Assembly: GCA_045402695.1 (NCBI GenBank)
Contig: JAWPNA010000155.1
Coordinates: 1-5,871 of the forward strand
Source of the DNA: JAWPNA01 sp045402695
GTDB lineage: Bacteria > Acidobacteriota > Polarisedimenticolia > JACPZX01 > DASXTC01
DNA: 5,871 nucleotides
Reading direction: 5' to 3'
Below the pieces are notes generated by a model, which saw nothing but the letters and a program-made list of their open reading frames with translations, ran no database searches and was not told the origin of the DNA. The position numbers and the translations under genes are program-made. Positions within the stretch are counted from its first letter, which is position 1, and each line of letters opens with the position of its first letter. This document shows, piece by piece, positions 1 through 5,871 of this stretch.

Positions 1-191
1 GAACGCAGCGGAAGTGCTCGCGATGCGTACGGTTGGTCCGACTCGGGAGCCGCCCGGCCTCTTGAGGGAGGAGCCCAGATCCGGCCTTGATCATTCCACT
101 TCCCCTCCTGGGCAGGGGTGGCCGAGGAGGTCGGATTCAACACTGTGGTGGTCCAATTCAAGAGAATCATTGAGGTTCACAAAGAAAGTTC

Positions 192-218
192 TTGACATCC
201 GCAGGGAGATCGTAGTAC
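192..218 (+). promoter_or_regulatory. Possible sigma-70-type promoter for the HNH gene
   Basis: A perfect -35 hexamer TTGACA lies at 192-197 in the more AT-rich part of the leader. The best -10 candidates are poor: TAGTAC at 213-218 with a short 15-base spacer, or TACCTT at 216-221 with an 18-base spacer, each matching three of six consensus positions. If used, it would give a 5' leader of about 60 bases before the ATG at 287. The perfect -35 and the position are the only support, and a chance match is quite possible. Confidence 0.25.
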
Positions 219-275
219 CTTCGTCCCATCTTCACGATCCACTGACTGCCGATCTTGCCACCGAGCTTCCTCTCC

Positions 276-281
276 AGGAGG
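276..281 (+). promoter_or_regulatory. Strong ribosome binding site deciding the HNH start
   Basis: AGGAGG, a full match to the anti-Shine-Dalgarno core, sits five bases upstream of the ATG at 287. No other in-frame start upstream, neither GTG 14 nor ATG 23, has a comparable site. This places the start of the nuclease gene at 287 rather than at the far end of the open frame. Confidence 0.8.
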
Positions 282-286
282 GGCCG

Positions 287-2182
287 ATGCTCGAAGCGCC
301 GACAAGTCAGACCGTCTTCGATGCCCGAACGTCTCCAGCAAAGGAGACACCACGCGAGTTGCTCCATTTGGACGGGCCTGGGCAGTCGAGGGGCAACGGC
401 ACTCCTGTGCCCGCCGATACTTACGATAGGCTTTCGAGATGGTTGATGGCTTCGGACCAGAGGGTGGCAGGCCACTTGAGCCGCGCCTTGGTCGAGGTTC
501 ACGACGGGAAACTCTACAAGCACGAGGGGCATGTGCTGTGGTCCGCGTACCTCAAGGCGTTCGTGCCGCTCACGCAGCGCTGGTGCCAGCAGGAGATGAG
601 CCGGGAGAGAAAGCTCCGGCTCTTTCCGAAGCTCGCGGCGGCCTTCGAGCAGGGGCAGCTGTGCAAGTCGCGGGTGCGGGTGATCCTGGCCGCCGTGACG
701 CCACACACCGAGGATGTCTGGCTGGCGTGGGGGACGACCTTCTCCGTGAGGAAGCTGGAGATCCTGGCGCGGGAAGAGACGGCGCCGGCGGAGGACTCTG
801 AGAAGCCCGGCGAGGAGACAACCGGGCATCCCCCTGGCCGCAGGCGCGCGCGCGGGCGCCAGCGCGCGGTGTTGGTCCCTCCGGGTGTGGCGGTGCTTGT
901 GGCCGCGGCGGTGGATCTGGCGCGCAAGGTCGAGGGGTACCAGATCTCCAGGGGCACGGCCATCGAGGCGATGGCGATGGAGGCGATGTCGGGCGTGGGC
1001 AGGTGGCCCGATGGGGCGAAGGAGGAACCTGGGAAGGCCAGCGTCTCCTCGGACGGGATCGAAGGCGAGGGCTGGCGCGAGGAGGCCATGGGCCAGTGGC
1101 AGCATCTGTCGTGGGAGTTCCCAGAGGTGATGCTGGAGGGGGCTCCGGCAGACGATGCTCCCGCCCATCAGAGGGTGGTCTTCTGGTCCCAGGCGCAGGG
1201 GCGGCTCGACGCGGTGCGGGGGCGGCTGCTGCGAATCATGCGGGAGTGCCGGCTCGCCAAGGAGCTTCGCTTCGCGAGTCTGGATCAGTACGTGAGGGAG
1301 CGCGCGGGACTGAGCGCCCGGGAGGCCGATGATCTGATCAGGCTCGACGTGGAGCTGTCGGATCTGCCGGTGGCTTTCAGGATGTATGCGGCGGGACGGC
1401 TGGGGAGGTCGGCGGCGTGGTTGGTGGCGCGAGCGGTGCGGCTGAAGGGGGACAACAGGGCCGAGCGGGCGTGGGTGAGATTCGCGCTGTGCCACTCCTT
1501 CCGGAAGCTGGAGGCGGCGGTTGAGGCCGCCGAGCTTCACCGTCAGGCGGACTGGGCTGATTTCCAGGCACATGGGGGCTGGCCCCCGGAGGACAAGAGC
1601 TTTGCCGAGGTTTTACAGATGTGTTCGCATTTCACAGTAACGCCCGAGGCGGGCCAGTCGATGACGCGGCTGACGTTCGTGCTGGATGAGGATCAGCAGG
1701 CGACCTACGAGCAGGCGTTGAGGGTGCTGAGGGGGTTGTACGGTCAAGACCGGCCCGAATGGTGGTGTCTGGCTGTGATGGCCCGCCACTTCCTGGAGAT
1801 GTACGGGCACGCGGATGATCATGTGAAGAAGACTCTGGCGCGGCGCGTCATCCAGAGAGACGAGTACACGTGTGGCGCTCCGGAGTGCCTAAGGCGCGGA
1901 GGACTGGAGGCGGACCACATCGAGCTGAGGTCGAGGCGGGGGCCATCGGTGGAGTGGAATGAGGGATCACTGTGCGGTGGCCACCACCGGCACATCAAGC
2001 ACGAGCTCGGGGCGCTGACGCTGTACGGGAAGGCTCCGGATGATCTGTGGGTGAAGATGGGCGAGCGCCTGTACCACAAGGACCGTCTCGTTCAGCCGGA
2101 GCTTTACGAGAGCGTGCTGGATGAAGACCCGTGGGCCATTAGGGTCATGAGCGAGGCGCGGGTGGAGTACCTGGTCTCATGA
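287..2182 (+). CDS. HNH endonuclease-domain protein with two related helical modules
   Basis: The product is a predicted cytoplasmic, metal-dependent HNH (beta-beta-alpha-metal) nuclease of 631 residues, with no signal peptide or membrane segment. Near the C-terminus is a Cys-bearing HNH domain: C529-x4-C534, D543-H544-I545, N558, C563 and H566-H567. The Cys pairs probably hold a structural zinc, while the Asp-His, Asn and His are the expected catalytic and metal residues, so the domain looks intact. Before it lie two related all-helical modules, residues about 46-165 and 306-416. Each ends in an S-x-RKLE segment (SVRKLE and SFRKLE) preceded by a 'small-residue, G-x-L, S' helix. This resembles the DUF222/13E12-type region found before HNH domains in many high-GC bacteria. 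Residues about 166-300 are an Arg/Glu-rich, probably flexible linker around a helical segment (about 195-240). The start is chosen from the AGGAGG site; a longer form from GTG 14 would add 91 residues. The DNA target and role are unknown; defence, DNA processing or a selfish element are all possible. Confidence 0.88.
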   Translation: MLEAPTSQTVFDARTSPAKETPRELLHLDGPGQSRGNGTPVPADTYDRLSRWLMASDQRVAGHLSRALVEVHDGKLYKHEGHVLWSAYLKAFVPLTQRWCQQEMSRERKLRLFPKLAAAFEQGQLCKSRVRVILAAVTPHTEDVWLAWGTTFSVRKLEILAREETAPAEDSEKPGEETTGHPPGRRRARGRQRAVLVPPGVAVLVAAAVDLARKVEGYQISRGTAIEAMAMEAMSGVGRWPDGAKEEPGKASVSSDGIEGEGWREEAMGQWQHLSWEFPEVMLEGAPADDAPAHQRVVFWSQAQGRLDAVRGRLLRIMRECRLAKELRFASLDQYVRERAGLSAREADDLIRLDVELSDLPVAFRMYAAGRLGRSAAWLVARAVRLKGDNRAERAWVRFALCHSFRKLEAAVEAAELHRQADWADFQAHGGWPPEDKSFAEVLQMCSHFTVTPEAGQSMTRLTFVLDEDQQATYEQALRVLRGLYGQDRPEWWCLAVMARHFLEMYGHADDHVKKTLARRVIQRDEYTCGAPECLRRGGLEADHIELRSRRGPSVEWNEGSLCGGHHRHIKHELGALTLYGKAPDDLWVKMGERLYHKDRLVQPELYESVLDEDPWAIRVMSEARVEYLVS

Positions 2183-2188
2183 GGTGAT
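2182..2188 (+). promoter_or_regulatory. Ribosome binding site overlapping the HNH stop codon
   Basis: AGGTGAT, close to the Shine-Dalgarno consensus, begins on the last base of the nuclease stop codon TGA (2180-2182) and lies five bases before the ATG at 2194. It favours ATG 2194 over the nearby in-frame ATG at 2203. It also suggests that ribosomes finishing the nuclease gene could re-initiate on the next gene. Confidence 0.75.
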
Positions 2189-2193
2189 CTAAG

Positions 2194-3036
2194 ATGTCCG
2201 CCATGATCCTCACGCTGGCCGCGGCCGCGGCCGCCGCCGCGTTGCTGCCGATCGACGCTTCCTGGAGCCGGGCGGCGGTCTGGGACGACGGCCGCGCCGA
2301 GGTGGCCCACTACGAGGCGCACCGGAGGGTGTACGGCACGGACCGGGCGTTCGAGGCGGTCCTCATCACGGTGAAGGAAGAGTTCAACAGAGCGCTGGGA
2401 GTGAAGGCCGACCCACCCTACGAGGGCAAGGACATCGCAACGGTGCTCAAGATGAATATCATCACCCGCATCCAGACCGAGAACTACCCGTACAGCTACA
2501 TGACCTCGGTCTTCGTCTCGCGTGACGACCCTCGTTCGCTGGCCAAGCTGAGCCAGAGCAGCCAGGAGTGGTGCGGGACCACCTTCAAGGAGATCGTCAC
2601 GTGGGATGGTCCGCCGCACATGGTCTTTCACTCCTACTTCGACGGGCAGGCGGACGGCCGGCATCCGCTGGCGCTCGAGGGGGGCGCGCTCCTGGAGGAG
2701 CAGCTTTTGCTAGTCCTGCGGGCAGCCGACCTGAAGCCAGGGCAGCGCTACTTCTTCCCGCTGTTCGACTCTCTGGTGACCAACTCGGTGAAGCCGCCCG
2801 TCTCCAGACCGGTTCAAGCCGTTCTCGCCGGCGAGGAGACGCTGGGCACGCCGGCAGGGTCGTTTGCCACGCAGCGCATCGAGCTCAGGGGGGTCACGTC
2901 GCCCTCAGACCCGGGGCCTCTGCTGACTGTCTGGATCGAGAAGGGGGGAGCGCGCGCTCTGGTCAAGTTCAGCGCCGCGGATGGTCGAAGTCTTCTCTTG
3001 AAGGAGATCTCCCGGCGCGACTACTGGAGCCGATGA
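2194..3036 (+). CDS. Exported protein of unknown function, DUF3108-like
   Basis: This 280-residue protein has a hydrophobic N-terminus (about residues 3-18, with eight consecutive Ala) ending near residues 22-27, so it is probably exported to the periplasm. The n-region lacks Lys or Arg, which is unusual for a signal peptide. The mature part is likely beta-rich. It contains VKADPP (70-75), a VLKMN segment (84-88), NYPYSYMTSVF (97-107) and SSQEWCG (122-128, a single central Cys), then a C-terminal half ending in VKFSAADGRSLLLKE (257-271). From memory, the KAD, YPYS-MTS and QEWCG segments recall a Bacteroidota family often mis-annotated as 'septum formation inhibitor Maf'. The C-terminal half recalls DUF3108, whose members are exported beta-barrel-like proteins. 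It is not a Maf nucleotide pyrophosphatase, since no Maf motif is present. It follows the nuclease gene by 11 bases and is probably co-transcribed. No biochemical function is assigned. Confidence 0.85.
   Translation: MSAMILTLAAAAAAAALLPIDASWSRAAVWDDGRAEVAHYEAHRRVYGTDRAFEAVLITVKEEFNRALGVKADPPYEGKDIATVLKMNIITRIQTENYPYSYMTSVFVSRDDPRSLAKLSQSSQEWCGTTFKEIVTWDGPPHMVFHSYFDGQADGRHPLALEGGALLEEQLLLVLRAADLKPGQRYFFPLFDSLVTNSVKPPVSRPVQAVLAGEETLGTPAGSFATQRIELRGVTSPSDPGPLLTVWIEKGGARALVKFSAADGRSLLLKEISRRDYWSR
2218..2241 (+). repeat. GCC/GCG alanine-codon run in the signal peptide
   Basis: Eight consecutive Ala codons alternate GCC and GCG, forming a very GC-rich low-complexity tract in the hydrophobic core of the exported protein's N-terminus. 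Such tracts can change length by replication slippage, and here a three-base change would only lengthen or shorten the signal peptide. It contains the palindrome GCGGCCGC at 2221-2228. Confidence 0.8.
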
Positions 3037-3046
3037 GCGGAGGTCT

Positions 3047-4021
3047 TCACGGGGTGCGCAGGCGGCGCTTGGAGTAGACCACTTCCTTCAGCTCGATCGG
3101 GATCGGGAACCGAAGCTGCTCGGCGCGCGTCAGGAACTTCCAGGCCGAGTCGTAGTCATACGCGTAGAAATAGATGACCGCGAGATCGTATGACCGCCCG
3201 GCCTCGCGCGGGTTCACCTCGTAGGCTCGAGTGAAGATGTCGATCAGATGCATGAACTGGGGATTCTGCTCCTTGATGCCGATGAGCTGGTTGGCCGAGT
3301 GCGGATCGATCAGGAGCGCGTCCTTGAACTCCTCCAGCGCGAGGTCGTATTGACCCAGATGGTTCTGCGAGAGCCCGAGGAACACCTTCGAGCGCAGGTC
3401 CCGCGGCGAGAGCTCGATCGCCTTGCGCAGCTCGCGGCTCGCCTCCTCGTAGCGGCCCACCTTGAACAGCACCGCCCCGAGGCTGCTGCGCGCGCGCACG
3501 TCGTTGGGGTCGATCTCCAGCGCCGCGCGGTACATCTCGGCGGCGCGATCCCACTCCTCGCGCCGTTCATGGATGCTGCCGATGCGCACCATGACCGATG
3601 TGCTGTCGGGGGCCAGCCTCAGCGCCCGCCGGTAGAAGTCGATCGCCTCGTCCAGACGGTCGTTGCGGCGTGTGAGGAGATCTCCGATACTGACCAGCAA
3701 CTCCACGTCCGCGGGGGCGACGCGGAATGCCTGCATGTACGCATCGAGAACGCCGTCCAGATCGGCGCGGCGTAGGGAGACTTCGGCCTTGAGCTTCCAT
3801 GCCTCGACGCTGCCGGGATCGGCCGCCAGGGCCTTGTTGATCTCCTTCAGCGCCTTGTCGAGGCGCTGGTTGTCCATGTACCGGCGCGCGGAGGCCAGCC
3901 GATCGGCGGGACCCTGCGCGAAGGAAGAGGAGGGGACACACCACCAGGGAGCGATCGCAACGCCAAGCACCAGCGCCGCGAACCCGACGACCCCTGCTCT
4001 GGCCCCGTGCCGTGGTTTCAT
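3047..4021 (-). CDS. Exported tetratricopeptide-repeat (TPR) protein
   Basis: This 324-residue protein begins with a Sec-type signal peptide: a basic n-region (K2, R4, R8), a hydrophobic core at about 10-26 and a likely cut after SSFA (residue 35). Cys28 is not in a lipobox, so it is probably soluble in the periplasm. Six near-continuous 34-residue TPR units follow at about 39-72, 73-106, 107-141 (one residue longer), 142-175, 176-209 and 210-243. They show the usual W/L-G-Y-A-F-A-P spacing and ID/LS/LAP turns. An irregular segment (244-274) follows, then a last divergent TPR-like unit rich in Tyr (275-308). TPR solenoids bind proteins or peptides, so a scaffold or assembly role is likely, but the partner is not visible. 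There is no in-frame ATG, GTG or TTG between this start and the upstream stop at 4100-4102, which fixes the start. Upstream is only a weak GAGA ribosome binding site (4028-4031). The gene converges on the DUF3108-like gene with a 10-base gap. Confidence 0.9.
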   Translation of the reverse strand: MKPRHGARAGVVGFAALVLGVAIAPWWCVPSSSFAQGPADRLASARRYMDNQRLDKALKEINKALAADPGSVEAWKLKAEVSLRRADLDGVLDAYMQAFRVAPADVELLVSIGDLLTRRNDRLDEAIDFYRRALRLAPDSTSVMVRIGSIHERREEWDRAAEMYRAALEIDPNDVRARSSLGAVLFKVGRYEEASRELRKAIELSPRDLRSKVFLGLSQNHLGQYDLALEEFKDALLIDPHSANQLIGIKEQNPQFMHLIDIFTRAYEVNPREAGRSYDLAVIYFYAYDYDSAWKFLTRAEQLRFPIPIELKEVVYSKRRLRTP

Positions 4022-4090
4022 GTGGCGTCTCAGGGGCGGCGAGGCTCTCGACCCGCATCGTGAGCGGCGCGGGTCAAGCCTCTGGACATA

Positions 4091-4117
4091 TCGATGACAT
4101 CATACTCCAGTCATCGA
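4091..4117. repeat. Perfect 8-bp inverted repeat, operator-like
   Basis: TCGATGAC (4091-4098) and GTCATCGA (4110-4117) are exact reverse complements separated by 11 bases. The arms flank the candidate leftward -10 box, and the left arm contains the ATG at 4094 of the rightward gene. Its position in the divergent region fits a dimeric regulator's binding site. As RNA, the same bases would form a hairpin holding the rightward start codon. Either role is inference; the symmetry itself is directly visible. Confidence 0.55.
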
Positions 4118-5871
4118 GCGATTTCACCGGCCGATATCAACACGCGCCCGCCTGAATATACGTCAAGTCCGCGGCCCCTTCATTATCTATTCCTGGCTCT
4201 CCTGGTCCTTCTCCTTGCGGCTCCCGGGGCCGGCACCCGCGCCGAAGCGCCCAGCCCGTTCGACATCACGCACCCGCCGGCGGCCGCCCCCCGGCCCGCT
4301 GCCGCCGACGCGCGCCGTATGTACCGGGCGCTGCTTGGGGCAAGGTCGCTCACGGCAATCATCGCCCCAGGCGAGGAGAGCTCGGAGGCGGCGTACCGCC
4401 GTGCTCTGGAGAACCTGGATCCGGGGCGTCGCGGCATGCGCCTGAAGGTGGTCTCCGCCGCCGCGGCCACACGCGAGGACCTCGATGGGCCGGTGCTGTT
4501 CGCAGGCACCAGCGGCCTGAGTAACGTCATCGAAAGACACCTGGCGGCCACCCCCTACCCGGCCGGCGATCGGCCTGGCCCCGGCGAGGTACTGCGCGTC
4601 ACCTCGGTCAACCCGTGGGACCCCAACGCGCTGATGATCGTTGTCGCCGCGATCGATGACCCCGTTGTCCTGCAGGCGCTCGATCGCCCCGAAATCCTCT
4701 GGCAACATGACTATGTCGTGGCGCGGGGCGATCTGCTGGTCCGTTACGGAGAGTTCGACCCGGCCCAGGACACCGACCTGCGCCGATCTCTATCGTCTCT
4801 TGACGCCGGGCCGGTGCGGGCCTGGTTCGTGCGCGCGGAGCTTGTGGAGCCGGCGGCGCGGCGAGAGGCCGAGCGGGCCGCGACGGACATCAGGTCCTTT
4901 CTGGAGCGACTGGGCGCGGCCGGTCCACGGCCTCTGCCCGCGGGAAGCGTCGAGCTTGTTTTGCACGCCGGCCGCGAGAGCAAGGCATTGAGAACGGGAG
5001 ACCCGCGCGACAGACACCTGTGGCGCCAGGCCGGCGCGCCGCCCCGCGTCCACATGGTCGTGAGGGGCGACGGCGCTCCCGGAGATCGGCTCGGCCTCGC
5101 GCGCGCCGCCCTGGCGCTCGCGCTGGGCGAGGCGGGCGAGCTGGATGAGACGGCGGGCTCGCCTCTGGCCGGCGGCACGGCCATGCTTCTGGCGGGCGGT
5201 CTCATCGGACGCGACCTCACTTGGTGGCGTGCCCGCCTGATCGGATCGGGATCGCTGCCCCCCGCCGAGGCGCTCGTCGAGGAGAAGGCCTTCCGCGAGG
5301 GGAGCTACCTGATCGGCCTTCCCGCCGCGGCGCTGGCCGCGCGATTCATCCTTGACACGCGTGGCCCTCGGGCGCTCACTGGAGCGCTGAGGGACAAAGC
5401 CAGGCAGCGCGAGCTGATCCGCGAGTTCGCCGGGACCATCCCGGCGGCCGGCCCCCGTGCGCGGAAGGGTGCCTTGTCACACGAGTTCCAGAAGGGGGTC
5501 GGTCTCGCGCACGAGGGATACTCCGTGGTGGACGGATACGGCTCGAGTTCCTCCGCCGCCTCGATGGCGCGCCTGAAGTCGCTGGGCGCCGGATGGATTG
5601 CGCTGAGTCCCTACGCCTTCATGCGCGACCCGGGGCGCCCGGAGATCTTCTTCCAGCACTCAGAGACGCAGCTGGCGGGCACCGAGAACGACTGGGCAAT
5701 CCTGGCCGACATCGAGCGGGCTCACCAGCTCGGCTTGAAGGTGATGCTGAAGCCGCAGGTCTGGCTCTCGGGATCTCACTGGACAGGAGATGTCGAGATG
5801 AAGGACGAAGCCGGCTGGCGCCAGTTCTTCGCGGTCTACCGCGGGTTCTTGACCCATTACTCCCTGCTGGC
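4094..5871 (+). CDS. Exported GH113-like TIM-barrel protein with pseudo-peptidase region (3' end outside window)
   Basis: This frame is open from ATG 4094 to the window edge with no stop: 592 codons seen, C-terminus missing. A long n-region (1-28) precedes a hydrophobic core (29-43) and a likely cut after TRA (residue 50), so the protein should be exported. Residues about 77-190 look like an alpha/beta module, with LTAIIAPGEES (86-96), PVLFAGTSGLSN (133-144) and VNPWDPN (172-178). Residues about 317-436 resemble a gluzincin (MA-clan) peptidase: a helix at 337-346, PLAGGTAMLLAGGLIGRDL (357-375) where an active enzyme has its Glu-Gly helix, and YLIGLPAAALAARFI (405-419). No HExxH is present, so peptidase activity is unlikely. 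From about 465 a TIM barrel begins (GVGLAHEGYS 468-477, LKSLGAGWIALSPYAF, GLKVMLKPQVW 547-557, WTGDVEM 563-569). This recalls glycoside hydrolase family 113 and relatives. The expected catalytic Glu residues would lie beyond the edge, so activity cannot be judged. 4094 is the only standard start before the hydrophobic core; no clear ribosome binding site precedes it. Confidence 0.82.
   Translation, partial: MTSYSSHRAISPADINTRPPEYTSSPRPLHYLFLALLVLLLAAPGAGTRAEAPSPFDITHPPAAAPRPAAADARRMYRALLGARSLTAIIAPGEESSEAAYRRALENLDPGRRGMRLKVVSAAAATREDLDGPVLFAGTSGLSNVIERHLAATPYPAGDRPGPGEVLRVTSVNPWDPNALMIVVAAIDDPVVLQALDRPEILWQHDYVVARGDLLVRYGEFDPAQDTDLRRSLSSLDAGPVRAWFVRAELVEPAARREAERAATDIRSFLERLGAAGPRPLPAGSVELVLHAGRESKALRTGDPRDRHLWRQAGAPPRVHMVVRGDGAPGDRLGLARAALALALGEAGELDETAGSPLAGGTAMLLAGGLIGRDLTWWRARLIGSGSLPPAEALVEEKAFREGSYLIGLPAAALAARFILDTRGPRALTGALRDKARQRELIREFAGTIPAAGPRARKGALSHEFQKGVGLAHEGYSVVDGYGSSSSAASMARLKSLGAGWIALSPYAFMRDPGRPEIFFQHSETQLAGTENDWAILADIERAHQLGLKVMLKPQVWLSGSHWTGDVEMKDEAGWRQFFAVYRGFLTHYSLL
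4099..4127 (-). promoter_or_regulatory. Candidate sigma-70-type promoter for the TPR gene
   Basis: Read on the minus strand, GTGAAA (4127-4122, four of six matches to TTGACA) is followed by a 17-base spacer and TATGAT (4104-4099, five of six matches to TATAAT). Transcription would begin near 4092, giving an untranslated leader of about 70 bases before the ATG at 4021. The -10 box falls in the loop of the 8-bp inverted repeat, so a protein bound there would block it. Confidence 0.4.

Larger units (their letters stand above)
1..286. other. Upstream leader with no supported gene
   Basis: No gene is supported here. The reading frame of the downstream nuclease gene stays open back to a GTG at 14, but its translation in this stretch is rich in Pro, Arg and Ser, shows no recognisable domain, and no start in it has a ribosome binding site like the one at 276-281. 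The frame starting at base 1 is open until a TGA at 88-90 and could be the last 29 codons of an upstream gene, but nothing recognisable is encoded. Bases about 130-200 look more AT-rich than the coding regions around them, as expected of a promoter region. A short CCCCT/AGGGG stem near 102-118 has no following T-run and is not a terminator. Confidence 0.5.

Noticed and set aside
102..118. CCCCT/AGGGG short inverted repeat as a terminator
   Set aside because: Only a five-base stem and no T-run follows; such pairs are common by chance at this GC content.
967..989. Small tandem GGCGATG-type repeat in the HNH gene
   Set aside because: It encodes a helical EAMAMEAM segment in frame and is too short to be a functional DNA repeat.
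167..1573. A 468-codon open frame on the minus strand opposite the HNH gene
   Set aside because: Its translation is rich in Pro, His, Arg and Leu with no domain, as expected opposite a high-GC coding frame. The plus strand has a recognisable HNH domain and a good ribosome binding site.
3156..4058. Other open frames on both strands overlapping the TPR gene
   Set aside because: Low-complexity Arg/Gly/Ala/Ser translations; the TPR frame has a clear repeat pattern and signal peptide.
4112..4140. TTGATA (minus strand, 4140-4135) as the -35 box of the TPR promoter
   Set aside because: At a 17-base spacing the corresponding -10 would be TCGATG, a two-of-six match. The GTGAAA-N17-TATGAT pair is better overall.
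4183..4708. Minus-strand open frames within the glycosidase-like gene
   Set aside because: Arg-, Ala- and Gly-rich translations without motifs. The plus frame from 4094 stays open for 592 codons and carries a signal peptide and barrel motifs.

Overview
This is a high-GC (roughly two-thirds G+C) bacterial window with four protein-coding genes and no RNA genes, CRISPR array or transposase. The base composition, the HNH protein with duplicated helical modules, the periplasmic TPR protein and a secreted glycosidase-like protein fit an uncultivated, probably Gram-negative lineage such as Acidobacteriota, Candidatus Eisenbacteria, Gemmatimonadota or Myxococcota. Nothing here fixes the phylum, so this is only a lean.

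Layout. Bases 1-286 are a leader with no convincing gene and a possible promoter. Bases 287-2182 (+) encode a 631-residue HNH nuclease-domain protein. Its start is set by an AGGAGG ribosome binding site five bases upstream of an ATG. Eleven bases after its stop, 2194-3036 (+) encodes a 280-residue exported protein of unknown function. It resembles DUF3108-type proteins and a Bacteroidota group often mislabelled as 'septum formation inhibitor Maf'. The gap and the strong ribosome binding site inside it suggest the two are co-transcribed. Converging on them, with only ten bases between stop codons, is 3047-4021 (-), an exported tetratricopeptide-repeat (TPR) protein of 324 residues.

A 72-base divergent intergenic region separates the TPR gene from the last gene, which starts at 4094 (+) and runs off the right edge without a stop. 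The visible 592 residues of that gene are a signal peptide, an uncharacterised alpha/beta region, a region resembling a gluzincin metallopeptidase fold without its zinc motif, and the start of a TIM-barrel domain resembling glycoside hydrolase family 113. The intergenic region carries a candidate leftward promoter whose -10 box lies in the loop of a perfect 8-bp inverted repeat. That repeat also covers the start codon of the rightward gene, so one site could affect both genes.

Three of the four products appear to be exported, and the HNH protein is the only one expected in the cytoplasm. No pathway linking all four is evident. The points most worth a second look are the pseudo-peptidase/glycosidase fusion, the operator-like dyad, and the two-module HNH protein paired with an exported partner.
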